Shown here: positions 1 through 8,798 of the stretch, piece by piece
Layout: each line of letters starts with the position of its first letter
Numbering within the stretch: position 1 is the stretch's first letter
Assembly (NCBI GenBank): GCA_026393275.1
Contig: JAPLAM010000091.1
Coordinates: 1-57,753, forward strand
Source of the DNA: Arthrobacter sp.
GTDB lineage: Bacteria > Actinomycetota > Actinomycetes > Actinomycetales > Micrococcaceae
DNA: 57,753 nt
Direction: 5' to 3'
The notes under the pieces: model-generated
The model's database searches: none
Seen by the model: only the letters and a program-made list of their open reading frames with translations
Told to the model about the DNA's origin: nothing
Program-made: the position numbers and the translations under genes

Positions 1-226
1 CCTGGCCGGACTGGCTGAAATCGTCAACGAAGAAACCGGCCTGGCCCCCGAGGCCGTCGAGCTGGACAAGTCCTTCACCGAGGACCTGGACATCGACTCC
101 ATCTCGATGATGACCATCGTGGTCAACGCCGAAGAAAAGTTCGGCGTGCGCATCCCGGACGAAGAGGTCAAGAACCTCAAGACCGTCGGCGACGCTGTCA
201 GCTTCATCGCCAGCGCCCAGGCCTGA
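1..226 (+). CDS. acpP: Acyl carrier protein, 3' part only
   Basis: The window opens inside this gene; codons read from base 2 to a TGA at 224-226, giving the last 74 residues. Acyl carrier protein carries growing acyl chains of type II fatty acid synthesis on a phosphopantetheine arm in the cytoplasm. The attachment site is visible as DIDSISMM, with the serine as the modified residue, and the helical, acidic character fits the family. The missing start should lie fewer than ten codons upstream of the window. fabF follows on the same strand after 200 bases, as in the actinobacterial fabD-fabH-acpP-fabF cluster, so upstream neighbours are probably fabH and fabD (inference). Confidence 0.95.
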   Translation, partial: LAGLAEIVNEETGLAPEAVELDKSFTEDLDIDSISMMTIVVNAEEKFGVRIPDEEVKNLKTVGDAVSFIASAQA

Positions 227-426
227 TTCCGCCTGCACCCTGGCTTCAGCCGGCCCCGGCCGGACCGGTGGCCGGCCCGGGACGCTTCAACAGCTTCCCG
301 GGCCGGAACACCACCGCTGCCTCCCTTTGGCCCACCTTTAGCTCGACCCCCAAGTTTTCCCTACGCAGGCCCCGGCCGATTTATCAGGCTCCGGACACGG
401 CAGGCGCACCGACAGAGAGTGATCCC

Positions 427-1662
427 ATGACACGCAAAGTAGTCATTACCGGTCTGGGTGCCACCACGCCCATCGGCGGCGATGTCCCCACGATGTGGAA
501 GAACGCGCTGAAGGGCGTCTCCGGCGCGCACACGCTTGAGGACGACTGGGTAGCCAAGTACGAGCTGCCCGTGCACTTCGCGGCACGCGCCTCCACTCCC
601 GCCCTAGAAGTCCTGAGCCGGGTCGAAGCCAAGCGCATGGACCCATCCACGCAGTTCGCCGTGGTGGCCTCCCGCGAGGCCTGGGCCGACTCCGGCATCA
701 CCGACATCGACCACGACCGTCTGGCCGTGGCCTTCGCTACCGGCATCGGCGGCGTTTGGACCCTCCTGGACGCCTGGGACACCCTCCGCGAAAAGGGCCC
801 CCGCCGGGTCCTGCCCATGACCGTGCCGATGCTGATGCCGAACGGCCCGGCCGCGGCTGTCAGCCTTGACCTGGGTGCCCGCGCCGGCGCCCACACCCCC
901 GTCTCCGCCTGCGCGTCCGGCACCGAAGCCGTGCACGTGGGACTGGACCTGATCCGCTCCGGCAAGGCCGACGTCGTCGTCTGCGGCGGCGCGGAAGCCG
1001 CCATCCACCCGATGCCGATTGCCGCGTTCGCCTCGATGCAGGCGCTCTCGCGCCGCAACGACGATCCCGAGCACGCCTCACGGCCGTACGACCGCGACCG
1101 CGACGGTTTCGTCATGGGTGAGGGCGCCGGCGCGCTGGTCCTCGAAGCCGAGGAACACGCGCTTGCCCGCGGCGCCCGGATCTACGCCGAACTGGCCGGC
1201 ACCTCCGTGACCGCGGACGCCTACCACATCACCGCTCCGGACCCGGAGGGCCTCGGCGCCACCCGGGCGCTCAAGGCGGCCATGTTCGACGGCCGGATCC
1301 AGGCTGAGGACGTGGTGCACGTCAACGCGCACGCCACCTCCACCCCGGTCGGCGACAAGCCCGAATACACCGCCCTCAAGGCCGCCCTCGGCAACCACGT
1401 CGACAACGTGGCGGTATCGGCCACCAAGTCCCAGATGGGGCACCTGCTGGGCGCCTCCGGCGCGGTGGAAGCCGTGTTGACCGTCCTGGCCGTGTACGAG
1501 CGCAAGGCGCCGGTGACGATCAACCTCGAAAACCAGGACCCGGAGATCCCGCTCGACGTGGTCACCTCCGAGCGTGCCCTGCCCGGCGGCAGCATCGTGG
1601 CGCTGAGCAACTCCTTCGGCTTCGGCGGCCACAACGCCGTCATCGCCGTCCGCAGCCTCTAG
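427..1662 (+). CDS. fabF: Beta-ketoacyl-ACP synthase II
   Basis: 411-residue condensing enzyme that extends acyl-ACP with malonyl-ACP in fatty acid elongation. The Cys-His-His set is present: Cys162 in SACASG, a His in HAHATSTPVGD and a His in KSQMGHLLGASG; the C-terminus carries the glycine-rich NSFGFGGHN loop. The frame is open further upstream to 268, but that stretch has no family similarity. ATG 427 begins the expected TRKVVITGLG strand and has a weak AGAGAG purine tract upstream. It follows acpP and probably shares its transcript. A large palindrome 32 bases after the stop likely ends transcription. Confidence 0.96.
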   Translation: MTRKVVITGLGATTPIGGDVPTMWKNALKGVSGAHTLEDDWVAKYELPVHFAARASTPALEVLSRVEAKRMDPSTQFAVVASREAWADSGITDIDHDRLAVAFATGIGGVWTLLDAWDTLREKGPRRVLPMTVPMLMPNGPAAAVSLDLGARAGAHTPVSACASGTEAVHVGLDLIRSGKADVVVCGGAEAAIHPMPIAAFASMQALSRRNDDPEHASRPYDRDRDGFVMGEGAGALVLEAEEHALARGARIYAELAGTSVTADAYHITAPDPEGLGATRALKAAMFDGRIQAEDVVHVNAHATSTPVGDKPEYTALKAALGNHVDNVAVSATKSQMGHLLGASGAVEAVLTVLAVYERKAPVTINLENQDPEIPLDVVTSERALPGGSIVALSNSFGFGGHNAVIAVRSL

Positions 1663-1694
1663 ACGGGCTCCGGCTCCCCCGGCCCCTCACGCCG

Positions 1695-1747
1695 AAATGA
1701 CAGATGGCGGCAATGTTCTTCAAGAACATTGCCGCCATCTGTCATTT
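1695..1747. terminator. 53-bp palindrome between convergent genes, likely bidirectional terminator
   Basis: Arms 1695-1720 and 1722-1747 are perfect reverse complements of 26 bases around a single C at 1721. The match continues four more pairs outward past a one-base bulge (CGCC with GGCG). It begins with AAATGACAG and ends with CTGTCATTT, so a transcript from either side would have a run of three or four U after the stem. It sits between the ends of fabF and the convergent DUF3145 gene, which suits a two-way terminator. The near-absent loop and the length are unusual. Confidence 0.75.
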
Positions 1748-1812
1748 GGCGTTGCTATGGAGTGCGGGGTGTCTTGTGCTGCGGGGAGTCCCGGGTTCGG
1801 ACGGTGGCGGTC

Positions 1813-2316
1813 CTAGCCGACTTGGTGGAGCCAGCGCACCGGGGCGCCTTCGGCGGCGTGCCGGAAGGGTTCGAGTTCCTCGTCCCAGGCCTCGCCGAGC
1901 GCCAAGGAGAGCTCGTGGTAGACCGCGGAGGGGTCACCGGCGCCGGATTCGTAGGCGTAGCGGATGCGGTCCTCGGAGACCATGATGTTGCCGTGCACGT
2001 CCGTGACGGCGTGGAAGATGCCGAGTTCCGGGGTGTGCGACCAGCGGCCCCCGTCGACGCCCTGGCTGGGTTCCTCGGTGACCTCGTAGCGCAGGTGCGC
2101 CCAGCCGCGGAGTGCGGACGCCAATTGAGCCCCCGTGCCCGGCGTTCCGGTCCACGACAGCTCGGCCCGGAACATTCCGGGCGCAGCGGGCTGGGCAGTC
2201 CACTCAAGGTCCGTCCGCTTGTCCACGACAGACCCAATGGCCCACTCAACGTGGGGGCACAGGGCGGTCGGGGCCGAGTGAACGAACAGGACACCACGGG
2301 TTAGTGCAACAGACAT
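1813..2316 (-). CDS. DUF3145 family protein
   Basis: 167-residue protein recognised as DUF3145, a family restricted to Actinobacteria with no established function. ATG 2316 (MSVALTRGVLF) is preferred to an ATG four codons upstream because the conserved beta-strand pattern starts here. The protein is soluble, rich in Trp, His and acidic residues, with motifs such as SHTPELGIFHAV and LALGEAWDEELEP. There is no signal peptide or membrane segment. It stands alone: its 5' side faces a 350-base gap and its 3' side converges on fabF. Confidence 0.85.
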   Translation of the reverse strand: MSVALTRGVLFVHSAPTALCPHVEWAIGSVVDKRTDLEWTAQPAAPGMFRAELSWTGTPGTGAQLASALRGWAHLRYEVTEEPSQGVDGGRWSHTPELGIFHAVTDVHGNIMVSEDRIRYAYESGAGDPSAVYHELSLALGEAWDEELEPFRHAAEGAPVRWLHQVG

Positions 2317-2667
2317 TCCATCCTCCATAGCTATAGGTACGTCTTCCCCAACGACCTCTGCCTGGATGTCCGTCTGTTGCGCGGATCCGCGTGCGGGGCG
2401 GTTGCCCCTGCCAGACTATTCAGTTTTTTCAAAGCATTATCAAAGCCACACGCTGCAAAAAATAGGTCCGGATCTCAGGTGGTGTAACGATGCTCAAGAG
2501 CTTCAAGCACCACTTGAAAGTTGCCGGGCGTGAGTCTCATTCTGCCGTACCCCGGCTAATTACGCCAGTGCAATTCGGCGCGTCGCTCCCGGCGAGTCGT
2601 TTCGGCTTGGGATGCCGTCAACCGGGCGTCCCGGGGGCGGCGGCTCACGGCTCGGGAGGCGGGCAGT
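2317..2667. other. Intergenic region upstream of the DUF3145 gene
   Basis: A 351-base stretch between the 5' end of the DUF3145 gene and the 3' end of xerC, both on the minus strand. It is less GC-rich around 2420-2465 than its neighbours. A minus-strand GATAAT at 2441-2436 resembles a -10 box about 120 bases before the DUF3145 start, but I see no convincing -35 at the right spacing. Open frames crossing it on the plus strand show no family resemblance. I see no RNA gene or repeat here. Confidence 0.4.
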
Positions 2668-3594
2668 TCACGCCCGCGGATGGGCCTGCTGGTAGCTCTT
2701 GCGGAGCCGGTCGACCGAGACGTGGGTGTAGATCTGGGTGGTGGCCAGGCTGCTGTGGCCAAGGATCTCCTGCACGGCACGGAGGTCCGCCCCGCCGTCG
2801 AGCAGGTGCGTGGCCGCCGAATGCCGCAAGGCGTGCGGACCGGTCGCCGAGGTGTCCCCCAGCCCGTCCAGGAGCCCCTTCACGACGCTGCGGACCTGGC
2901 GCTGATCCACCCGCTTGCCCCGCGCGCCGAGGAAGAGCGCCGGGCCCGAACCGTCCGCGGCCAGAGCCGGACGTCCGCGGCGCAGCCAGTCGTCGACGGC
3001 GAGCGCCGCCGGGAGGCCATACGGCACCGTGCGCTCCTTGTTGCCCTTGCCGATAACCCGCAGGGTCCGACGGTCCGGGTCGAGATCGTCCACATCCAGG
3101 CCGGACAGCTCGCCGACGCGCACACCGGTGGCGTAGAGCAGTTCCAGCATGGCGCGGTTCCGCAGGGCCAGCGGCTCGCCCTCAGCCGCGGCCGCCTCCG
3201 CCCCGTCCACGAGCCGCTGCACCTGCCCCCGCTGCAACACGCCGGGCAGGGACTTCTCCCGCTTCGGTGCCCTCAGCCGCAGTGCCGGGTCAACGGCGAT
3301 GAGTTCCTCGCGGACGGCCCAGGCGGTGAAGGCCCGCGCGGTGGCGGCATGCCGGGCCAGTGTGGCGCGGGACTTTCCCGCTTCGCTCTGGGCACCAAGC
3401 CAGCGGCGCAGGGTACCGAGTTCGAGGTCGGCCAGTTCCCCGGCGCCCTCCGTGACCGCATGCGCCAGCAGGCTCCCGACGTCGGAAAGGTAGGCGCGCA
3501 CGGTGTGGGCGGATCGGCCACGCTCCGCCTCCATATACCGGCCGAATCCGTGGGTGGCTTCGGTGAGAGCTGCGGGCAGTTGCTGTGTTGACAC
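2668..3594 (-). CDS. xerC: Tyrosine recombinase XerC
   Basis: 308-residue site-specific recombinase that, with XerD, resolves chromosome dimers at dif. The N-terminal SAM-like DNA-binding domain (about residues 8-95) precedes the catalytic domain. The active set is complete: Arg159 (TGVRVGEL), Lys183 (GKGNKE), His254 and Arg257 (HALRHSAATH), His280 (LGHSS) and nucleophile Tyr289 (QIYTHV). The frame is open to 3675, but GTG 3594 is chosen because GGAGAG lies seven bases upstream and the length then matches the usual 300 residues. It follows dprA by 77 bases, as in many Actinobacteria. Confidence 0.93.
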   Translation of the reverse strand: MSTQQLPAALTEATHGFGRYMEAERGRSAHTVRAYLSDVGSLLAHAVTEGAGELADLELGTLRRWLGAQSEAGKSRATLARHAATARAFTAWAVREELIAVDPALRLRAPKREKSLPGVLQRGQVQRLVDGAEAAAAEGEPLALRNRAMLELLYATGVRVGELSGLDVDDLDPDRRTLRVIGKGNKERTVPYGLPAALAVDDWLRRGRPALAADGSGPALFLGARGKRVDQRQVRSVVKGLLDGLGDTSATGPHALRHSAATHLLDGGADLRAVQEILGHSSLATTQIYTHVSVDRLRKSYQQAHPRA

Positions 3595-3671
3595 CGTCCA
3601 ACTCTCCCAGCAATCGGTCCGGCACTCGCGCAGCCTGGCGGCGCGCCGCATTGTCCGGCCGGTCCCGCGCC

Positions 3672-4859
3672 TCATCCCGCCGCTGAGGACCGTTTCCAGC
3701 CGCCACTTCGGGATTCCGCCAGGCCCAGCAGGCCAAGGCGGCCGAGGCCTGCGCGGACCGATTCCGGGCTCAGCCCGGCGACCGTGGCGAGCTTCTCGAC
3801 AGTGCTCGTGATCCGCAGCGGAAGCGCGTCCAGCAGGACCAGGTCCTCGAGGGTCAGTCCGTCGTGGGCCTCCACTCGGCCGGACTTGGCCTCCGGCAGC
3901 GAGTCACCGCTGGGCGACGCGAGTTCGGCGATCTCGCCCGCGTCCGTGACGCATACCGCCCCGCCTTCGCGCAGCAAGCGGTGGCAGCCGGCCGAGTTTG
4001 CACTGTGGACCGAGCCGGGGACCGCTCCGACGGCCCGGCCAAGCACCTCGGCATGGTGGGCGGTGTTCAGCGCCCCGGACCTCCACCGTGCCTCGACCAC
4101 CACGGTGACGCCAGCCAGGGCCGCGATGAGTCTATTGCGTTGCAGGAAGCGGTACCTCGTCGGCGCCGACCCCGGCGGGACCTCGGCCAGGACGGCTCCT
4201 TGGTTGGCGACCGCGCGGAGCAAGTCCTCGTTGCCCGCGGGGTAGAACCGGTCCACTCCCCCGGCCATGACGGCGATGGTTGGCAAACCGCCGGCGGCAC
4301 CGGCCAGTGCGGCCCGGTGCGCGTGGGCGTCGATGCCGTAGGCGCCGCCGGAGATGATCGTGAACCCCCGCTGGGCCAGCGCGTAGGCAAGATCGCCCGT
4401 CACGGCGGAGCCGTACGAGGTGCTGTCCCTTGAGCCCACCAGCGCAATGGCCTTGTTCACAGCCGGCAATTCCTGTTCCACGCCCCGCCACCACAGGCAG
4501 AGCGGTTCCTGCAGCCCCAGGTCCGCGAGCTGGCCGGGCCACAGTTCGTCCGTCGGAATGATCAGGCGTCCGCCGAGGCGCTGCACGGTCGCGAGGTCAC
4601 GCGCCGGTGCCAGGTCGGGCACCCGCGGGGCCCAACGCTTCAGTGCCATACCCAGGCCGGTCCAGCCGCCGCCTGCGCCGTTTTCCGCCAGCACCCGGGA
4701 CAGTTCCTGTTCCAGCCCGGGACCGGCGGCCAGGTGCCCGGTCGCGATCCTGAGGGCGTCTTCCGCCCCGGCTACGCTGACGAGGGCCAGGCCTGCGGCG
4801 TCCTGGGGTTCCAGGAGCCTAGACAGTGCGGCCCGGGCATTCCTTTCGTTTTCAGTCAT
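3672..4859 (-). CDS. dprA: DNA processing protein DprA
   Basis: 395-residue DprA/Smf protein, which in transformable bacteria binds incoming single-stranded DNA and loads RecA. The Rossmann-like core covers about residues 138-300, with VGSRDSTSYG (141-150), SGGAYGIDAHAHR (170-182) and RNRLIAAL (241-248). An N-terminal SAM-like region (1-100) and a C-terminal winged-helix-like part (about 335-390) flank it. It lies 74 bases after yifB in the yraN-yifB-dprA-xerC run. Competence in this organism is not shown; the gene is also common in non-competent bacteria. Confidence 0.94.
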   Translation of the reverse strand: MTENERNARAALSRLLEPQDAAGLALVSVAGAEDALRIATGHLAAGPGLEQELSRVLAENGAGGGWTGLGMALKRWAPRVPDLAPARDLATVQRLGGRLIIPTDELWPGQLADLGLQEPLCLWWRGVEQELPAVNKAIALVGSRDSTSYGSAVTGDLAYALAQRGFTIISGGAYGIDAHAHRAALAGAAGGLPTIAVMAGGVDRFYPAGNEDLLRAVANQGAVLAEVPPGSAPTRYRFLQRNRLIAALAGVTVVVEARWRSGALNTAHHAEVLGRAVGAVPGSVHSANSAGCHRLLREGGAVCVTDAGEIAELASPSGDSLPEAKSGRVEAHDGLTLEDLVLLDALPLRITSTVEKLATVAGLSPESVRAGLGRLGLLGLAESRSGGWKRSSAAG

Positions 4860-4933
4860 GGTGCTACGTTCTCCTTATGCTGCGCGTCGTGGGGGCGGGG
4901 GTCGGATTGGGCGCCGGGCCGGTTGGGGTGCCG

Positions 4934-6481
4934 TCAGGCGGCAGTGGCTGTGGCCTGCCGGAGGCCGAGCGCCTGGCCGATGTCGTCTGCGTCAGGGACG
5001 GCGCGGCCGGAGAGGTCCGCCAGGGTCCAGGCCAGGCGCAGCACCCGGTCATAGCCGCGGGCCGTGAGGGCGCCGCGTTCCAGTGCCCGGTCGAGGATCC
5101 GGGTGGTCGGGCCCGCCAGCCTCAGCGGGCCGCGGAGTACCCGTCCCGGTACTTGCGCGTTGGTTTCCAGCCCAAGCGGCCGGAGCCGGTCCAGCTGGTG
5201 TTCCCGGGCGGCCCGCACCCGGGCCGCGATCTCGGCTGTGCTCTCTTCGGCGCGGGGCTGGCCGAAGTCTGCCAGTGCCACGCGTTCAACCTCGAGCTGG
5301 ATGTCGACCCGGTCCAGCAGCGGCCCGGACAGCCTGGCGAGGTAGCGGCGCCGCATCATCGGGGTGCAGGTGCAGTCCACACCCTTGCCGGAGGCCTTGC
5401 CGCAGGGGCAGGGGTTGGCGGCGAGGACCAGCTGGAACCGGGCCGGGTAAGCCGCCGTGCCGGCGGCGCGGTGGATGACCAGTTCGCCGCTCTCGAGCGG
5501 CTGCCGGAGGGCGTCCAGGACGCGTCGCTCGTACTCGGGGGCCTCGTCCAGGAACAGCACGCCGCGGTGGGCGCGGGAGGCCGCGCCCGGACGCGGAAGC
5601 CCCGATCCGCCGCCGATGATAGCGGCCGCTGTGGCCGTGTGGTGCGGGTTCTCATAGGGCGGCCGGCGCAGCAGCGTGATTGTGGCCGAGGTCAGCGAAC
5701 TCAGCGAATGGATGGCTGTCACTTCCATCGCCGCCTTGTCGCCAAGGTCCGGCAGCAGGCCGGGCAGCCGTTCGGCCAGCATCGTCTTGCCGGCCCCCGG
5801 GGGCCCGGTGAGCAGGACGTGGTGGGCCCCGGCGGCTGCCACTTCCAGCGCCCGACGCCCGTCGGTCTGGCCGGAGACGTCGCACATGTCCGGCACGGTG
5901 CCGGCCGCGGCAGCGGCACCGGCGTCGTCCGGTTCCTCCTCGTCGGGCTCGAAGTCCAGGACCAATTCCTGCGGGTCGGCGCCGAAATCGAAGGCCAGCC
6001 GGGCCAGGGTGCGGTAGCCGCGGACCCGGGCACCGGGAACCAGGGCGGCCTCGGCGGCGTTGGCCTGCGCCACCACCACGTCCGGATAGCCGGCCTGCAC
6101 CGCGGCCATGACGGCCGGGAGGATGCCGCGCACGGGGCGCAGGCGCCCGTCCAGGCCGAGTTCCGCCAGGAAGACATGCCGCCCGGTGGGGCGGACGTCG
6201 TTGGCGGCCAGCAGTACGGCCATGGCGATGGACAGGTCGAAGCCGGAGCCTCGCTTGGGCAACGACGCCGGGATCAGGTTCGCGGTAATCTTCCGCCGGC
6301 TCAGCGGGATACCCGAGTTCTGCGCCGCGGACCGAATCCGTTCCTTCGCCTCGTTCAGCGAGGCGTCCGGCAGCCCCAGGATCACGAATGCCGGCAGGGT
6401 CTGTCCAATGTCGGCTTCGACCTCCACGATGTAGCCGTTCAGGCCGACCAGCGCCACCGCATAGGTCCGACCCAGCGCCAC
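4934..6481 (-). CDS. YifB/ComM-family Mg-chelatase-like AAA+ ATPase
   Basis: 515-residue AAA+ protein of the ComM/YifB family; in Vibrio, ComM is a helicase promoting branch migration during integration of taken-up DNA. The N-terminal ChlI/Lon-like domain (1-175) includes the PASLPKRGSGFDL signature. Walker A is GPPGAGKT (226-233) and Walker B is VLFLDEAPE (308-316). A cysteine cluster, CPCG at 358-361 with CTC at 370-372, is the family's zinc-like motif. The start abuts the yraN stop with no spacer, so the two are probably translationally coupled. Its place before dprA suggests a role in DNA uptake or recombination. Confidence 0.93.
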   Translation of the reverse strand: MALGRTYAVALVGLNGYIVEVEADIGQTLPAFVILGLPDASLNEAKERIRSAAQNSGIPLSRRKITANLIPASLPKRGSGFDLSIAMAVLLAANDVRPTGRHVFLAELGLDGRLRPVRGILPAVMAAVQAGYPDVVVAQANAAEAALVPGARVRGYRTLARLAFDFGADPQELVLDFEPDEEEPDDAGAAAAAGTVPDMCDVSGQTDGRRALEVAAAGAHHVLLTGPPGAGKTMLAERLPGLLPDLGDKAAMEVTAIHSLSSLTSATITLLRRPPYENPHHTATAAAIIGGGSGLPRPGAASRAHRGVLFLDEAPEYERRVLDALRQPLESGELVIHRAAGTAAYPARFQLVLAANPCPCGKASGKGVDCTCTPMMRRRYLARLSGPLLDRVDIQLEVERVALADFGQPRAEESTAEIAARVRAAREHQLDRLRPLGLETNAQVPGRVLRGPLRLAGPTTRILDRALERGALTARGYDRVLRLAWTLADLSGRAVPDADDIGQALGLRQATATAA

Positions 6482-6838
6482 CTACCCCACCCCTTTGAGG
6501 TGTTCGATGGCCGGTCCGCCGGTGCCGTCGTCGAGCACGGCGATGACGTCCACACGGCGCAACGGCATCCGCAGCTCATGGTCCCGGCACCACGCCGAGG
6601 CCAACCGGTGCAGCCGCGCGAGCTTGTCCACGCCCACGGCTTCGAAGGGGTGCCCGTAGGCGAGGGATTTGCGAGTCTTGACCTCGGCGATGACCAGGGC
6701 GTCGCCGTCGAGCGCCACAATGTCGATCTCGCCCTCGGGGCAGCGCCAGTTGCGGTCCACAATCCGCATGCCCTGCGCTTCGAGGAAGCCGGCGGCGAGT
6801 TCTTCGCCGCGGCGGCCCAGCACGTCCTTAGCTCTCAT
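6482..6838 (-). CDS. YraN family (UPF0102) nuclease-like protein
   Basis: 118-residue member of the UPF0102/YraN family, which has a restriction-endonuclease-like fold. The expected core is visible: RRGEELAAGFLE near the N-terminus, then EGEIDIVALDGDALVIAEVK, giving the E, D, E-x-K catalytic pattern typical of PD-(D/E)XK nucleases. Activity in this family is weakly established. It heads the yifB-dprA-xerC group and ends exactly where yifB starts, supporting a shared role in DNA processing (inference). Confidence 0.9.
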   Translation of the reverse strand: MRAKDVLGRRGEELAAGFLEAQGMRIVDRNWRCPEGEIDIVALDGDALVIAEVKTRKSLAYGHPFEAVGVDKLARLHRLASAWCRDHELRMPLRRVDVIAVLDDGTGGPAIEHLKGVG

Positions 6839-6900
6839 GCCTCCAGCGTGCGTCCTGCGAAGACGACGCCACAGGGGACGGTTCAGCTATGTGGGAAACG

Positions 6901-7227
6901 TCAGTTCCCCAGGCCCTCCACCTTGGGCAGGGCGAGTTCCTCGCTGCGCGGGAGCTCTTCGACGTTGACGTCCTTGAAGGTGATGACGCGGACGCTTTTG
7001 ACGAACCGGGCGGAGCGGTACACGTCCCACACCCAGGCGTCCTGCAGCGTCAGGTCGAAGTACACCTCGCCGTCGGCGCTGCGGGCCTGCAGGTCCACGT
7101 GGTTGGCCAGATAGAAACGCCGTTCGGTCTCGACCACATAGCTGAACAGTCCGACGACGTCGCGGTATTCGCGGTAGAGCTGCAGCTCCATGTCGGTTTC
7201 ATAGTTTTCAAGGTCCTCGGCACTCAT
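6901..7227 (-). CDS. DUF2469 family protein
   Basis: 108-residue conserved actinobacterial protein. ATG 7227 gives the family's usual beginning, MSAEDLENYETDMEL; an upstream in-frame ATG would add an unconserved arginine-rich stretch. The sequence is acidic, with the YREYRDVVGLFSYVVETERRF and DLTLQDAWVWDVYR regions typical of DUF2469. No function is established; the gene regularly sits between rnhB and yraN in this phylum, as here. Confidence 0.9.
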   Translation of the reverse strand: MSAEDLENYETDMELQLYREYRDVVGLFSYVVETERRFYLANHVDLQARSADGEVYFDLTLQDAWVWDVYRSARFVKSVRVITFKDVNVEELPRSEELALPKVEGLGN

Positions 7228-7311
7228 GGTTCCATCTTGCACCATCGGGCGCCGGCCGCGCGCCACCGGCGGTCCCGCCCCCGGCTCCCGCGCGCCTGCG
7301 GGGGCCCACGC

Positions 7312-7983
7312 TCAGTCGCGGAGCAGCTGCCAGCTCACGCGGTGGTACGGGGACGGACCCGCGGCGCGGAGCGCGTCCTTGTGCGCGGCGGTGCCGTAGC
7401 CCTTGTTTTCGTTCCAGCCGAAGGCCGGGAATTCGGTGTGCAGTGCTGTCATCTGGCGGTCGCGTTCGACCTTGGCCAGCACGGATGCCGCGGCCACGCT
7501 CAGGCACTGCATGTCGGCCTTCACCAGGGTGTGGACCGGCGCGTCGCAGCCCGGCTCCTGCGGCCCTTCGTCGAACAGGGAGGCCTGCGCCACGGGTGAG
7601 AGCCAGTTGTGGCTGCCGTCCAGCAGCACCACATCCGGCGTCACGCCGGCGGCCAGCACTGAGAACCAGGCCCGGCTTCCGGCGAGCCGGAGCGCGCCGA
7701 TGATTCCGAGTGTGTCGATTTCCGCGGCGCTGGCGTGCCCCACGGCGGAGGCGACGCTCCAGCTCCGTACGAGCGGCTCGAGCCGCTCCCGGTCCGCCGC
7801 TTTGAGCAGCTTGCTGTCCCGCACGTCCGCGAGCAGCTCCTGCTGGTGCAGGTCCACGACGGCGATGCCGACGCTGACGGGGCCGGCCAGGGCGCCGCGG
7901 CCCACCTCGTCGATCCCGGCGAGCAGCCGGGCGCCCGAGCCGCGGAAGCGGTGCTCGTAGTCGAGGGTTGGTGCTGCGGACAC
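7312..7983 (-). CDS. rnhB: Ribonuclease HII
   Basis: 223-residue enzyme that cuts RNA in RNA-DNA hybrids and removes single ribonucleotides from DNA. Catalytic acids are visible as Asp25-Glu26 in [13 protein letters not shown], Asp122 in LLDGSHNW and Asp157 in [18 protein letters not shown]. The start is GTG at 7983. It follows lepB by 11 bases, so it probably shares the rplS-lepB transcript. Confidence 0.95.
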   Translation of the reverse strand: MSAAPTLDYEHRFRGSGARLLAGIDEVGRGALAGPVSVGIAVVDLHQQELLADVRDSKLLKAADRERLEPLVRSWSVASAVGHASAAEIDTLGIIGALRLAGSRAWFSVLAAGVTPDVVLLDGSHNWLSPVAQASLFDEGPQEPGCDAPVHTLVKADMQCLSVAAASVLAKVERDRQMTALHTEFPAFGWNENKGYGTAAHKDALRAAGPSPYHRVSWQLLRD

Positions 7984-7994
7984 GGCTGCTGTCC

Positions 7995-8798
7995 CTACTT
8001 TCCGCTTGCGGCCGGGACGCCGCGGAAGACGTCCGGGTAGTTGTCCAGGGCCGTGATCCGGTTCAGCGGCCAGGCGATCACGGCGGCTTTGCCTTCAATA
8101 TCAGCCACGTCGATGAAGCCGCCGTTGCTGTCCGTGTGGGCGCGGGAATCGGCGGAGTGGTTCCGGTTGTCGCCCATCACCCAGACCTTGCCGGCCGGGA
8201 CCACGACGTCGAAGTCGCGCACCTGGGGCACCTCGGCGCTGTTGATGTACTTTTCGTCCAGCGGCGCACCGTTGACGGTGAGCCGGCCGCTGCCGTCGCA
8301 GCAGACCACGTGGTCGCCCGGCAGGCCGATGACGCGCTTGACGAGGTGCTGTTGGGAGTTGTCCGGGAGCAGGCCCACGAAGGTCAGCGCGTCCTGCACG
8401 CCGGCGAAGGCGCCGGCCGGCTTCTGGGCGGTGGGCGCCAGCCAGCCCTTGGTATCCCGGAACACCACGACGTCACCGCGCTGCATGGCGATAGGCTCCG
8501 GGACCAGCAGGTTGACGAAGATCCGGTCGTTGACGTCCAGGGTGTTCATCATCGATTCGGACGGGATGTAGAAGGCCCGGAACAGGAAGGTCTTGATCAG
8601 GAAGGACAGCACGACGGCGATCACCACCACGGTGGCGACCTCCTTGAACCAGAGGAACACGGGGCTGCGGCCGCCGCGGTCTTTCGCACGGCGCGCATGC
8701 GCCGGAGCCGGCTGGTCGCTGCCGGGGGTTGGCGTGGAGGTCACCAGGGGCTGGTCCTGCCCTTGCGGATCGGGTGTCCGGGGTCCGGTCTCGGGCAT
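7995..8798 (-). CDS. lepB: Signal peptidase I
   Basis: 267-residue type I signal peptidase that removes Sec and Tat signal peptides at the outer face of the membrane. A proline-rich cytoplasmic N-terminus of about 50 residues precedes one membrane segment (about 53-72). The Ser-Lys dyad is Ser82 in IPSESMM and Lys154 in [10 protein letters not shown]; the box E motif is [12 protein letters not shown]. The ATG abuts the stop of a second lepB with no gap. The two paralogues share the motif [15 protein letters not shown], so they look like a tandem duplication. Confidence 0.95.
   Translation of the reverse strand: MPETGPRTPDPQGQDQPLVTSTPTPGSDQPAPAHARRAKDRGGRSPVFLWFKEVATVVVIAVVLSFLIKTFLFRAFYIPSESMMNTLDVNDRIFVNLLVPEPIAMQRGDVVVFRDTKGWLAPTAQKPAGAFAGVQDALTFVGLLPDNSQQHLVKRVIGLPGDHVVCCDGSGRLTVNGAPLDEKYINSAEVPQVRDFDVVVPAGKVWVMGDNRNHSADSRAHTDSNGGFIDVADIEGKAAVIAWPLNRITALDNYPDVFRGVPAASGK

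Noticed and set aside
4826..7114. A 762-codon plus-strand open frame
   Set aside because: It lies opposite dprA, yifB and yraN, which have full motifs. Its product is Gly, Arg and Val repeats with no family resemblance; such frames are common in high-GC DNA.
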